The position numbers and the translations under genes are program-made. Positions 9,121 through 17,800 of a DNA stretch of 64,000 nucleotides are shown in pieces. The stretch comes from Phycisphaeraceae bacterium. Its GTDB lineage: Bacteria > Planctomycetota > Phycisphaerae > Phycisphaerales > UBA1924. Positions within the stretch are counted from its first letter, which is position 1. The number at the start of each line of letters is the position of its first letter. The notes under the pieces were generated by a model. It was not told where the DNA came from, made no database searches, and saw only the letters and a program-made list of their open reading frames with translations. The stretch covers positions 124,001-188,000 of the forward strand of contig JAHBWW010000004.1 of the NCBI GenBank assembly GCA_019636795.1, read 5' to 3'.

Positions 9121-9804
9121 TTACGCTGCGAGCGTGAGGCCGCTGTTACCGTCTTCGGTCTCCTGCTGGTTGCCGGTGCCGAAGAAGATGGTGCTGACGT
9201 CGCTGGGCACGCTCGACCCGCCGGCCCGGCTGGCGATGACGCGGTAGGTCGCGCTCTCGAGGCCCACGGGCAGGGCGGTATCGATGAATCGCTGCACTTC
9301 GCTGGTGCCGATGAGTGTCCAGCCGCTGACGGGCTGAGTGGGGGCGGTGGTGCGGCGTGCGATGTTGAATGAAGTTCCGCCCTTGCGGGTGCACTTCCAG
9401 GTCAGCACCACCTGGCCCGCGGTGTTGAGGCGCGAGTTCAGATCGGTGGGCGTCGGCGGCGGGCCGAGCGGCGAGGGGTCGGCGGGCGGAGGGACCGAGG
9501 CCTGGGCGTAGATGGATGGGTCGTTGTTGATTTCGGCTCCGGCCTTGATGAGTGTGATCATGTCACCGCCAAAGGCACGAAGCAGATCGGCGTGCTGATG
9601 GAAGAGTAATGTTGCATCCTTCGATGCTATGCGTGCTGCAATTGCGGCAGTCTGGGCATTCTGAGCTTCATTGAGCAATGTTGCAAGCTGTGTCACCTGG
9701 GCCATGGTTAAGTTGATCGCCGTTGGACTTGAAGCCCACGAGGCGATACGGGCGGCGAACCACGCAATCATTTGTTCGCGCGACTGAGGCAGGACTGTTG
9801 CCAT
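9121..9804 (-). CDS. fibronectin type III domain protein
   Basis: 227 aa. ATG at 9804 is chosen because AAGGAG sits 7 bases upstream. The N-terminal 110 residues are alanine-rich and helical. A proline-rich linker (PPPADPSPLGPPPTPTD) then leads to one FN3-like domain with VVLTWKC, a central IARR strand and the closing YRVIASRAGG, followed by FFGTG. There is no signal peptide. The FN3 unit is related in pattern to the C-terminal domain of the HTH-HNH-AP2 protein at 19371-21494 and to the truncated fragment at 63568-63714, so it seems to be a mobile or often copied module. Function unknown. Confidence 0.7.
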   Translation of the reverse strand: MATVLPQSREQMIAWFAARIASWASSPTAINLTMAQVTQLATLLNEAQNAQTAAIAARIASKDATLLFHQHADLLRAFGGDMITLIKAGAEINNDPSIYAQASVPPPADPSPLGPPPTPTDLNSRLNTAGQVVLTWKCTRKGGTSFNIARRTTAPTQPVSGWTLIGTSEVQRFIDTALPVGLESATYRVIASRAGGSSVPSDVSTIFFGTGNQQETEDGNSGLTLAA

Positions 9805-10113
9805 AATAAAGCTCCTTCTGCGGCTCAGCGCAGAGTTGTCTTCGACAGGGCGCTGCGGCTGATGCCACATTCAAGACGCCCTGCCAATGTTGGAAGTGTG
9901 ATCGACGCATGCGGTCGGTGAATGAAATGGAATCTTCAAATTGTTGAAGTTTTTTTCATCGCCCCTGCTCAAAGGCATAGAGAAGGAGGATCGCGGCCCA
10001 TGACAAACCCGCAATGTGGGGGGAATCCTGTCGAAGTGGCACAACCGGGCGGGCTCATTCATAACGGAGCCATCGCTCCGCTGTCAGGTTCGTGACGTGC
10101 GAGTCCTGCCGAC
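9805..10113. other. intergenic region, about 310 bp
   Basis: No gene is supported here. A short palindrome (CTTCAA, 4-base loop, TTGAAG at 9934-9949) followed by a run of T on the + strand could be a weak terminator or an operator, but no + strand gene precedes it. A second small hairpin (CGGAGC/GCTCCG, 10065-10080) could end the small minus-strand gene at 10114-10242. Confidence 0.35.
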
Positions 10114-10242
10114 TCACCCATTGTTGAGGCTGATGAGCGCCATCAGACCCAGGACCGTGGCGATGCCGGAGAGAAACCCGAGCAGCCACCAGATGGGGCG
10201 TCCGAGCCGTAGGGGGAGCGGTGTGGTGAGTCGTCGTCGCAT
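10114..10242 (-). CDS. possible small single-pass membrane protein
   Basis: 42 aa from ATG at 10242. A basic N-terminus (MRRRLTTPLPLRLGRP) is followed by one strong membrane helix (IWWLLGFLSGIATVLGLMAL). No clear ribosome-binding site. Plausible because the hydrophobic run is uninterrupted and arginines precede it (positive-inside), but such short frames arise by chance. It lies between the FN3 gene and the CRISPR leader. No function assigned. Confidence 0.3.
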   Translation of the reverse strand: MRRRLTTPLPLRLGRPIWWLLGFLSGIATVLGLMALISLNNG

Positions 10243-10425
10243 GGTGGGCTGCGAGTGTAACAGATGTGGACGAGGCTCGAAAAAGCCGGAGCGAGGGTGA
10301 GTGAGTGTGTCTGTGGTTGAGCGAGCGTTTCTGAGGCATGAGCCTATTTCACATAGGGTCGGATAGCGCATCGTGCCCCTGTGGATGGCCCGCAACGAAG
10401 GGTCGGAGCGCAGCGACGGGCCTTC
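10243..10425 (+). promoter_or_regulatory. CRISPR leader
   Basis: Non-coding DNA directly 5' of the first repeat in the transcribed orientation. It contains a small hairpin (CCTAT/ATAGG near 10350). It also contains a 13-bp perfect inverted repeat, CCCGCAACGAAGG at 10389-10401 and CCTTCGTTGCGGG at 10421-10433; the second arm overlaps the first 8 bases of repeat 1. Assignment as leader rests on the tracrRNA, which pairs with the + strand repeat, and on spacer duplications clustered at this end. No strong conventional promoter is visible, consistent with promoters inside the repeats. Confidence 0.6.
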
Positions 10426-13293
10426 GTTGCGGGTTGCTCGCGGGCTGCGATCGATTACACTGCCTTTTCCTCTCGCGCCCTACCTCACTATGTTGCGGGT
10501 TGCTCGCGGGCTGCGATCGATTACACTTGCGGCCGCGATGGCCGCCGCGATCGAGCCGTTGCGGGTTGCTCGCGGGCTGCGATCGATTACACTGACCGCG
10601 GGCACGGGCCGCGTGCGCAGGCCGTTGCGGGTTGCTCGCGGGCTGCGATCGATTACACTAGCCATGGCGTGCTTATCATCGGCGCCTTTGTTGCGGGTTG
10701 CTCGCGGGCTGCGATCGATTACACTACGACGCGCAGCGTGTACGTGACATCGATCGTTGCGGGTTGCTCGCGGGCTGCGATCGATTACACTGACCGCGGG
10801 CACGGGCCGCGTGCGCAGGCCGTTGCGGGTTGCTCGCGGGCTGCGATCGATTACACTGCGGCCGCGATCGAGAGAGGAATCGTTCAGTTGCGGGTTGCTC
10901 GCGGGCTGCGATCGATTACACTGATTGAACCCGCTGTTGCCGTTCCATGCCCGTTGCGGGTTGCTCGCGGGCTGCGATCGATTACACTGCCTTTTCCTCT
11001 CGCGCCCTACCTCTCCATGTTGCGGGTTGCTCGCGGGCTGCGATCGATTACACTTGCCTCACGCAGGCGTGTGCGATTCTGCAGTTGCGGGTTGCTCGCG
11101 GGCTGCGATCGATTACACTGCGCGCGAACGTGATCACCGGCGTGCGGCTGTTGCGGGTTGCTCGCGGGCTGCGATCGATTACACTGGCCTTGCGGAGATT
11201 CACCTGTCGGTCATAGTTGCGGGTTGCTCGCGGGCTGCGATCGATTACACTGTTCGAGCGCAGCGGCGCGCCGTTGCTCATGTTGCGGGTTGCTCGCGGG
11301 CTGCGATCGATTACACTGGCCGAACTGTGGTATCTTCTTTGCCACTTGTTGCGGGTTGCTCGCGGGCTGCGATCGATTACACTGCTGAGTTCCGGCGCCA
11401 ACGTCGATTATCTGTTGCGGGTTGCTCGCGGGCTGCGATCGATTACACTGTCTGATCACACCCTGCCCTCCCCTTCCCCGTTGCGGGTTGCTCGCGGGCT
11501 GCGATCGATTACACTCCATGCCGACGACAGGCGCGACGAACTGCCGTTGCGGGTTGCTCGCGGGCTGCGATCGATTACACTGGAACGCGGCCGGCCAAGT
11601 GTGCGCCGTTTGTTGCGGGTTGCTCGCGGGCTGCGATCGATTACACTTGACACCATGCGGGCCACGATGATCGGCTGTTGCGGGTTGCTCGCGGGCTGCG
11701 ATCGATTACACTTGCTCTTCGATCGTGCGGCGGATCTTCGCTGTTGCGGGTTGCTCGCGGGCTGCGATCGATTACACTCTCGTTCGTCGTACCATGCGTG
11801 AGGTGCTGTTGCGGGTTGCTCGCGGGCTGCGATCGATTACACTGAGGCGCGGCGGTTCCTTGCAATCCTGCCCGTTGCGGGTTGCTCGCGGGCTGCGATC
11901 GATTACACTGCAGCACGCGGCCGCGAACCTGATGCGAGCGTTGCGGGTTGCTCGCGGGCTGCGATCGATTACACTGTCCGAGGCGATACAGCCACACATC
12001 ATTCCGTTGCGGGTTGCTCGCGGGCTGCGATCGATTACACTATACGCCGAAAACATGCGTTGTGCGTTGTGTTGCGGGTTGCTCGCGGGCTGCGATCGAT
12101 TACACTGCTGCGGTTCGTCAAGACCGACGCGAGCAAGTTGCGGGTTGCTCGCGGGCTGCGATCGATTACACTCCTGCCCCGCGTCGGGCGTCGCGTCCGC
12201 GTGTTGCGGGTTGCTCGCGGGCTGCGATCGATTACACTGCAGTCAGTGTGGGCTACACCACGCGCGAGTTGCGGGTTGCTCGCGGGCTGCGATCGATTAC
12301 ACTCGACGACGCGATTGCGTCCGCGTGGCACTGTTGCGGGTTGCTCGCGGGCTGCGATCGATTACACTTATGAGCACCACGAGCACCACGAGCACCATGT
12401 TGCGGGTTGCTCGCGGGCTGCGATCGATTACACTCTGGGCTTGGTCTCTGTGTTGGTGTTCCATGTTGCGGGTTGCTCGCGGGCTGCGATCGATTACACT
12501 GAGACGCGTGATGAGCGTGATGAGCGCGACGTTGCGGGTTGCTCGCGGGCTGCGATCGATTACACTACCCGCGCCGCGCTCCGCGCTTGACCGACTGTTG
12601 CGGGTTGCTCGCGGGCTGCGATCGATTACACTGCGAATGCCGCGCTCACGCGCCCGCCGCACGTTGCGGGTTGCTCGCGGGCTGCGATCGATTACACTAG
12701 CGCGGCCAGCGCGCCCTCATCGCCCCGGGGTTGCGGGTTGCTCGCGGGCTGCGATCGATTACACTCATCACGTCTTTGACACAACTGGCGTCGTGGTTGC
12801 GGGTTGCTCGCGGGCTGCGATCGATTACACTCGTGCCGTCGGCCTTGTTGGGCAGCAGGATGTTGCGGGTTGCTCGCGGGCTGCGATCGATTACACTCTT
12901 CGCAGCCGACTGGCTCGAAGGACTCATGTTGCGGGTTGCTCGCGGGCTGCGATCGATTACACTGCCAACGCGCGTGCGATCTGATGGGCGTCGGTTGCGG
13001 GTTGCTCGCGGGCTGCGATCGATTACACTTCCAGCCACGCGCTGGGTCGCGACCTCATCGTTGCGGGTTGCTCGCGGGCTGCGATCGATTACACTTGGGC
13101 AATCCAGACCCAATCAAGCCACCCCGTTGCGGGTTGCTCGCGGGCTGCGATCGATTACACTTGGTCGCGGGCCCGATCTCGATCTCGGTCAGTTGCGGGT
13201 TGCTCGCGGGCTGCGATCGATTACACTGATTCGACGCTGAACGAGCGAACGATCGCAGTTGCGGGTTGCTCGCGGGCTGCGATCGATTACACT
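10426..13293 (+). CRISPR. CRISPR array: 44 repeats, 43 spacers (type II)
   Basis: 44 copies of a 36-bp repeat, apparently all identical, beginning GTTGCGGGTTGC and ending GATCGATTACACT. Spacers: 35 of 30 nt, seven of 29 nt (numbers 7, 10, 19, 21, 25, 28, 29) and one of 31 nt (number 35). Transcription is on the + strand because the tracrRNA anti-repeat at 18983-19017 is complementary to this strand of the repeat. The repeat ends in TACACT, a -10-like hexamer, with TTGCTC 16 bases before it, so each repeat may carry its own promoter as in neisserial II-C arrays. Spacer 3 (10594-10623) and spacer 6 (10792-10821) are identical. Spacers 1 (10462-10491) and 9 (10989-11018) match at 28 of 30 positions. 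The absence of a degenerate terminal repeat suggests an active, well-maintained array. Confidence 0.99.
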
Positions 13294-13342
13294 AGACCCG
13301 CCGCAAATATCGCCCTGACAGGCACTTGCACGCGAGTCGCCG

Positions 13343-13672
13343 TCAGAAAAGTTCCAGTTGAGCCGGGGCCGGCTCTGGTTTCTGTCGCTTTTTTCCCCAA
13401 AATACTCGCATCCTCTCGAACTGCTTGTCCGTGATCGTGATGACCCGCACTTCCCCATCGGGCGGCACCGCTGCCTCGACCCGTTTCATGTGGACTTCCG
13501 CGTTTTCGCGGCTGGCTGCATGACGAATGTACACGCTGAACTGCATCATGGCAAACCCATTCTTGAGCAAGGCTTTGCGAAACTGCGCATACTCCTTGCG
13601 AGCCTTCTTCGAGTCCACCGGCAGGTCAAACATTGCCACTACCCACATGAATCGGTACCCGCTCAGGTGCAT
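13343..13672 (-). CDS. cas2: CRISPR-associated endonuclease Cas2
   Basis: 109 aa, normal Cas2 length. Ferredoxin-like fold with MWVVAMFDLPV (Asp16, the conserved metal-site acid), the FRKALLKNGFAMMQFSVYIRH segment, and VITITDKQFERM near the end. With Cas1 it captures and integrates new spacers. Its start overlaps the end of cas1 by 10 bases, so the two are co-translated. It is the last gene of the minus-strand cas operon, 49 bases from the distal end of the array, and converges with the + strand array transcript. Confidence 0.97.
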   Translation of the reverse strand: MHLSGYRFMWVVAMFDLPVDSKKARKEYAQFRKALLKNGFAMMQFSVYIRHAASRENAEVHMKRVEAAVPPDGEVRVITITDKQFERMRVFWGKKRQKPEPAPAQLELF

Positions 13673-14772
13673 GGCCGGTCATCCTCGACTTCCGGCGGTT
13701 TCTGCCCGGTCTGGCTTCGACGGCGGGACTCGTGCCACCCTTCCGGGCGTTCTTCGTTGGTGCCGATGAGTGTGGATAACTCCGGATCATCATCGAATTC
13801 CGTCAGCCTTTCATCGCCTGTCTGGCCGTACCACGGCACGGGCACCTCGAGCGCATCCTGCTCGCCCAGCAGCACGCGGACGAACGACGCGATATATCGA
13901 CCGATGGCAACCTGTGCCGGCCCGAAGCCGTCGCCGACGCGGACCGGGGCCGAGAGTTGCAACAGCAGTTCGGCCTTGGTGGGCTGATCGAGCCCGAGCG
14001 CGCCGCGCTGGGCCAGCGCCCGCACCTTCCAGTCGATCATCGGCCGCAGAGGTTCGACAAGGTCGTCGGCCAGGCAGAACGGGTTGTCGCGGCGTCGGTG
14101 CTTGATGCCCAGAGCGGGCAGGAGTCCGGCGGCGATGATGGCTCGCGCGACGGCCGCCCGCAGCACCGCGTAGCCGTAATCGAGCAGGTTGTTGGGCGGG
14201 GCCGCGTCGCGGTCGCCGGGCCTGCGGCGGAAGGGCTGGCCCACGCGCTCGATACCCGCAAACAAGGCGGGCCAGTAGCGCTGGGCAGCGGTGGCTTCGG
14301 CGTTGTCGGGGTCGCCGCTGCGTACGCGGGCGGCCAGGGCCCGCAGCCGCGACTGCGACGCCGGATCGTGCGACAGATTCTCGGCCTGAGCCTTGATTTT
14401 GGCGGTGACGATGGCCTGCCACAGGCGCTTGAGGCACGGCTTGCTTGCGCTCAACTGGGCGTCGAGCCGATCGAGCAGTTGCGTGTTGGTGCTCAGCGGC
14501 AGGTACAAGCCGCAGGGCTGATGATCGCGGCCGCACACAACCAGGGCTGAGCCGTGCTCGGCGAGTTTGACCAGCGCTGCGTGCGAATAGGTCGTGTCGC
14601 GTTCATCGACGACCAGCACGCCCAGATCCTCGATCGGGATCGAGCCCGCGAGGTTGGCCGGGCGTGCGGGCAGTCGCTGCGGCTCGCGCTCGCAGCGCAG
14701 GATGAGCAGTTGCTCATCGCGCGTAGCGAGGTGGGCGGGCTCACGGCTGATCTCGACGGTGCGGCGGATCAC
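13663..14772 (-). CDS. cas1: CRISPR-associated endonuclease Cas1 (type II)
   Basis: 369 aa from a GTG start at 14772, chosen because GGAGG lies 4 bases before it and the product then begins VIRRTVEIS, the usual type II Cas1 N-terminus. Catalytic residues are present: Glu159 in DPDNAEATAAQRYW, His225 in LGIKHRRR, and Asp236/237 in FCLADDLVEPLRP. It integrates protospacers together with Cas2. The length exceeds the typical 290-310 aa because of an acidic/basic C-terminal tail of roughly 50 residues after VPWYGQ (LTEFDDDPELSTLIGTNEE), which looks disordered. cas9 ends 78 bases upstream. No csn2 or cas4 is present. Confidence 0.97.
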   Translation of the reverse strand: MIRRTVEISREPAHLATRDEQLLILRCEREPQRLPARPANLAGSIPIEDLGVLVVDERDTTYSHAALVKLAEHGSALVVCGRDHQPCGLYLPLSTNTQLLDRLDAQLSASKPCLKRLWQAIVTAKIKAQAENLSHDPASQSRLRALAARVRSGDPDNAEATAAQRYWPALFAGIERVGQPFRRRPGDRDAAPPNNLLDYGYAVLRAAVARAIIAAGLLPALGIKHRRRDNPFCLADDLVEPLRPMIDWKVRALAQRGALGLDQPTKAELLLQLSAPVRVGDGFGPAQVAIGRYIASFVRVLLGEQDALEVPVPWYGQTGDERLTEFDDDPELSTLIGTNEERPEGWHESRRRSQTGQKPPEVEDDRPCT

Positions 14773-14850
14773 CGGTCCTCCAGACGGGCAGGACGGCTCA
14801 CCACAGGAGAACAAAGCGCACTGCCGCAAAGCTAGCGAAAAATATGGAAC

Positions 14851-17800
14851 TCAATCACGTTCGAGCACGGTGACCGTGCCCAGCGGGCTGATGCGAACCT
14901 TGACCGCGTGCGGATGACCGGGCGGGGCCAGGGATTTGAGGACGTTTGGTGAGACTTCAAACTGTTCTCTGACAGAGTCGCTGACCTTTCTGCCCTCTGA
15001 GTCCTTTCTGCCGGTGGCGGCTCTCGCATCCCAGTGTGGCACCAGAATGATTCTGCTCGTGCCGAAAATCATGGCAACCACGAAGTATCCTGGAATTCCT
15101 GAGGTTTTGTCTGCCATGTACAGCGTTTCACCCTCACTCAGGCTCATCAGGAACGCGCCGCCCTTCTTGTCGTTGTCGCGACGATCGACGATCGGGTGGG
15201 CCTGCTCAATTTGACGGATAATGGGTCGCCAGCGATTCTTTTCGGCAGCAGGCAAATCGCGATAAACCTTTGGCTTGGGCACACCCGCCGCGCGAAAGGC
15301 TCCCAAACGAGCGAGATTGCGCTGCGCTGCTTCAAAGGCTGACACAATTTCGCCAGTCCACACCGCCTGCCCCGTCTTGTCGGGTGCGACGCGGATCTCA
15401 ACATGATGGTTGTTGCCACCAAGATATGCACGCTTTGATGCGGGGTCGTCATCGCGAATCATGCGACCAGTAGAGTAATCCATCTTCTTACGGTCAATGA
15501 GCACCGGGTCGGACATGGTGCGCAACAGGACGACGGACTTGATGGGCACGCCCGATGCGTGGCGAATCTTGCCCGCCTCGACCAGCTTTTTGAGTTCGTT
15601 AGCCTTGAAGTTGTCGGGATCGAGGCCGTTCTCATAAAGGCACAGGCGCAAGCGGCGACGCAGATCAGCATCGCGCACGATTCCGCTGATCTCAGGCGGG
15701 GGGTCAATCGTTGCTGGCGTATATGCGGGGGACTTGATCAACTCGCGAGCCCATTTGCGGGCAGCTTTCGCTTCAATGCCCTTTTCCTTGATGCGGCGGT
15801 CGGCTAACCGATCGATGGCCTCCTTGGAATTTTCCAAGCGAGGGAGCCGCAAATGGTTTGGTGTCAGTGCCAACACACTTTTCTTGGCCGTGTACAAATT
15901 GGTCAGGTTTCCTTCTCGATCCAGGACCGGCCCATGGAGCGTCTTCTGATGCAGCGCCCCGATGAGTTTGCGCTTTACTGGCCGGTGGCACACCGGCACG
16001 ATCGAGCCGCGCTCGCCATAGACCGATTCCTCGACAGCCGCGCGGAACGCGTCGCGCGACGTGAACGGAGCGGGCACTGGCAGCGGGTTGGCCCGACGGT
16101 AGTTGGCCATCTGTTCTTCGTCGGCCGTGTTGATGCCGTCGATGTCGGCCTGCTTTTCTCGAGCGTCCCACGCCCGCTGGATCTCGGGCGTGCACAGCGC
16201 AATGACGATCGCATCGATCGCGTGGTGGCGGTGATCGCCGCGATCCTTCTCCTGGCGGATGTGCTTTTCCGTGTCGCTCAGATCATGGGACCGCTTGTCG
16301 TGCGGATCGAAAAACAGGCCCCATTCGCGGCGAAGCCGGCTTGTCCACAGGCCATCGGTCGCGTAGATGCGGCGCGTGCCGCCGCGTTCGGGCAGGCCGG
16401 TGCCGTCATAGAGCGCGTCAGCCAGATACGCCATGACCTGCCGCGCGGCGTACTTGGTCGCGGCCTCCTGCCGGTTGGTCATGTCCTGAATGTCTTTGAT
16501 GTCCTTCTTGAACTGCTCGAGTTTGGCGCGGTCCTCGCGCTCGATGAAGTACGCGCTCCACAGCGGCTCACCGGTGGCGCTCTTGAGCTCCGACGGCTTA
16601 GGCCGCGCGCGATCCACATAGATCCCTTCAACGAAGCGCAGACCTTCATCAAAACCGCCGGGCAACTTCTCGTTGAAATACTGCCGCGGCGTGCGGCGAC
16701 CCATCTCCCGATTGCACTTGGTGTGCGACAGGACGATGTTCGACAGGCCGTTGTGTCCGCCACTGGCGCGGGGGATGATGTGCGCGACTTCGCAGCCTTC
16801 TCCGTTTGCCGCGTTTCTGGTCGTCAATCCGCCCTGCCCGCACAACGGGCAGACACCGCCCTGCTGCACGCACAGGATGACGCGATCGACGGCGGCCCGC
16901 TGCTGCGTGCTCGTCACGCCCGGAGCATCAAGTTTGAAGTCCCGCACAATCTCGTTGCGGATGCGGTTGCGCAGCCGGTTCTTGAAGAGCAGTTTGTCCG
17001 CGTCTTTCGCGCCCATCTTCGCTTCGCGCGCCAGTTCGATGGTGATGGTGTCGGGCTTGCGGCCGAACGCGGTCATGTACTCAACAAGGTGCCGCCGCAC
17101 TTCGTGGATCGCCTTGCGCACGACCGGGTTCGAGATGAGCGGCGCGGGCGGCGGCTCGGCGAGGGGGTGGCCATCGGGGCCGATGACCGCCGAGCCGTCG
17201 GGCTTGCGCAGGGTGTGCTTGCCCATGTAATAGCGGTCACGAGCGGTCGCGCCCTTGGCCCCGGTCGCGTAGCGGCGGCGGGTCAGGTCATCGAGTTTCC
17301 GCCCGCTCTGCACGTCAAGAGAATCGTCATCGGCCGCGATCACTTTGCGGACCTCGATCTGGGTGATCCAACGCGCTGTCCCTGCTTCATCGGTCCACGC
17401 CTGCTCCATCACACTCAGGATGTTGCGCACCGCGCGGCGGCTCATGTTCAGGCGCCTGGCATCGGGTCGCGGGCGCGTCTTCCACGCTTCGATGAGTCGA
17501 TCAGCACGCTCTTCGTCGAGGCCGCCCCATGACATGACTCCTGCCTTGAGTTTCTTCGCGTCGTCTGGTTCATCGGGATCGAAGCGCAGGATCGCGCGAT
17601 TGAAGCCATCCTTCATGCGCTCGCTCATCGCGTCCCACGCTTCAGCCCCGATCGCCCCGTGCACGATCTCGCGGCTGAACCAGTCGGTGTTGATCGTGCG
17701 GTCATCGTCGCTTTCGATGTTGAAGCGGTAGTGCGAGGTTTTGCTTGCGCGTCCCCAGCCTTCGGCGCTGGTTCCCATCAGGTTGCGCAGGTCCGTCACG

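Noticed and set aside
9934-9957. Small palindrome followed by T-run on the + strand
   Set aside because: Looks like a weak terminator, but no + strand gene lies upstream and the stem is AT-rich and only 6 bp.
10373-13240. Many long frames through the CRISPR array that read as repeated peptides such as GCSRAAIDYT or SVIDRSPRATRN
   Set aside because: They arise because the 66-bp repeat-spacer unit is a multiple of 3 and the repeat has no stop in those frames. Spacer-coded parts are random, and no ribosome sites precede them.
13243-13342. Leader at the cas2 side of the array
   Set aside because: tracrRNA pairing requires + strand transcription, which puts the leader at the other end; only 49 bp separate the last repeat from cas2, with no promoter-like sequence.
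15853-17532. 559-codon + strand frame opposite cas9
   Set aside because: Antisense shadow of cas9; no family resemblance, and composition typical of the complement of GC-rich coding DNA.
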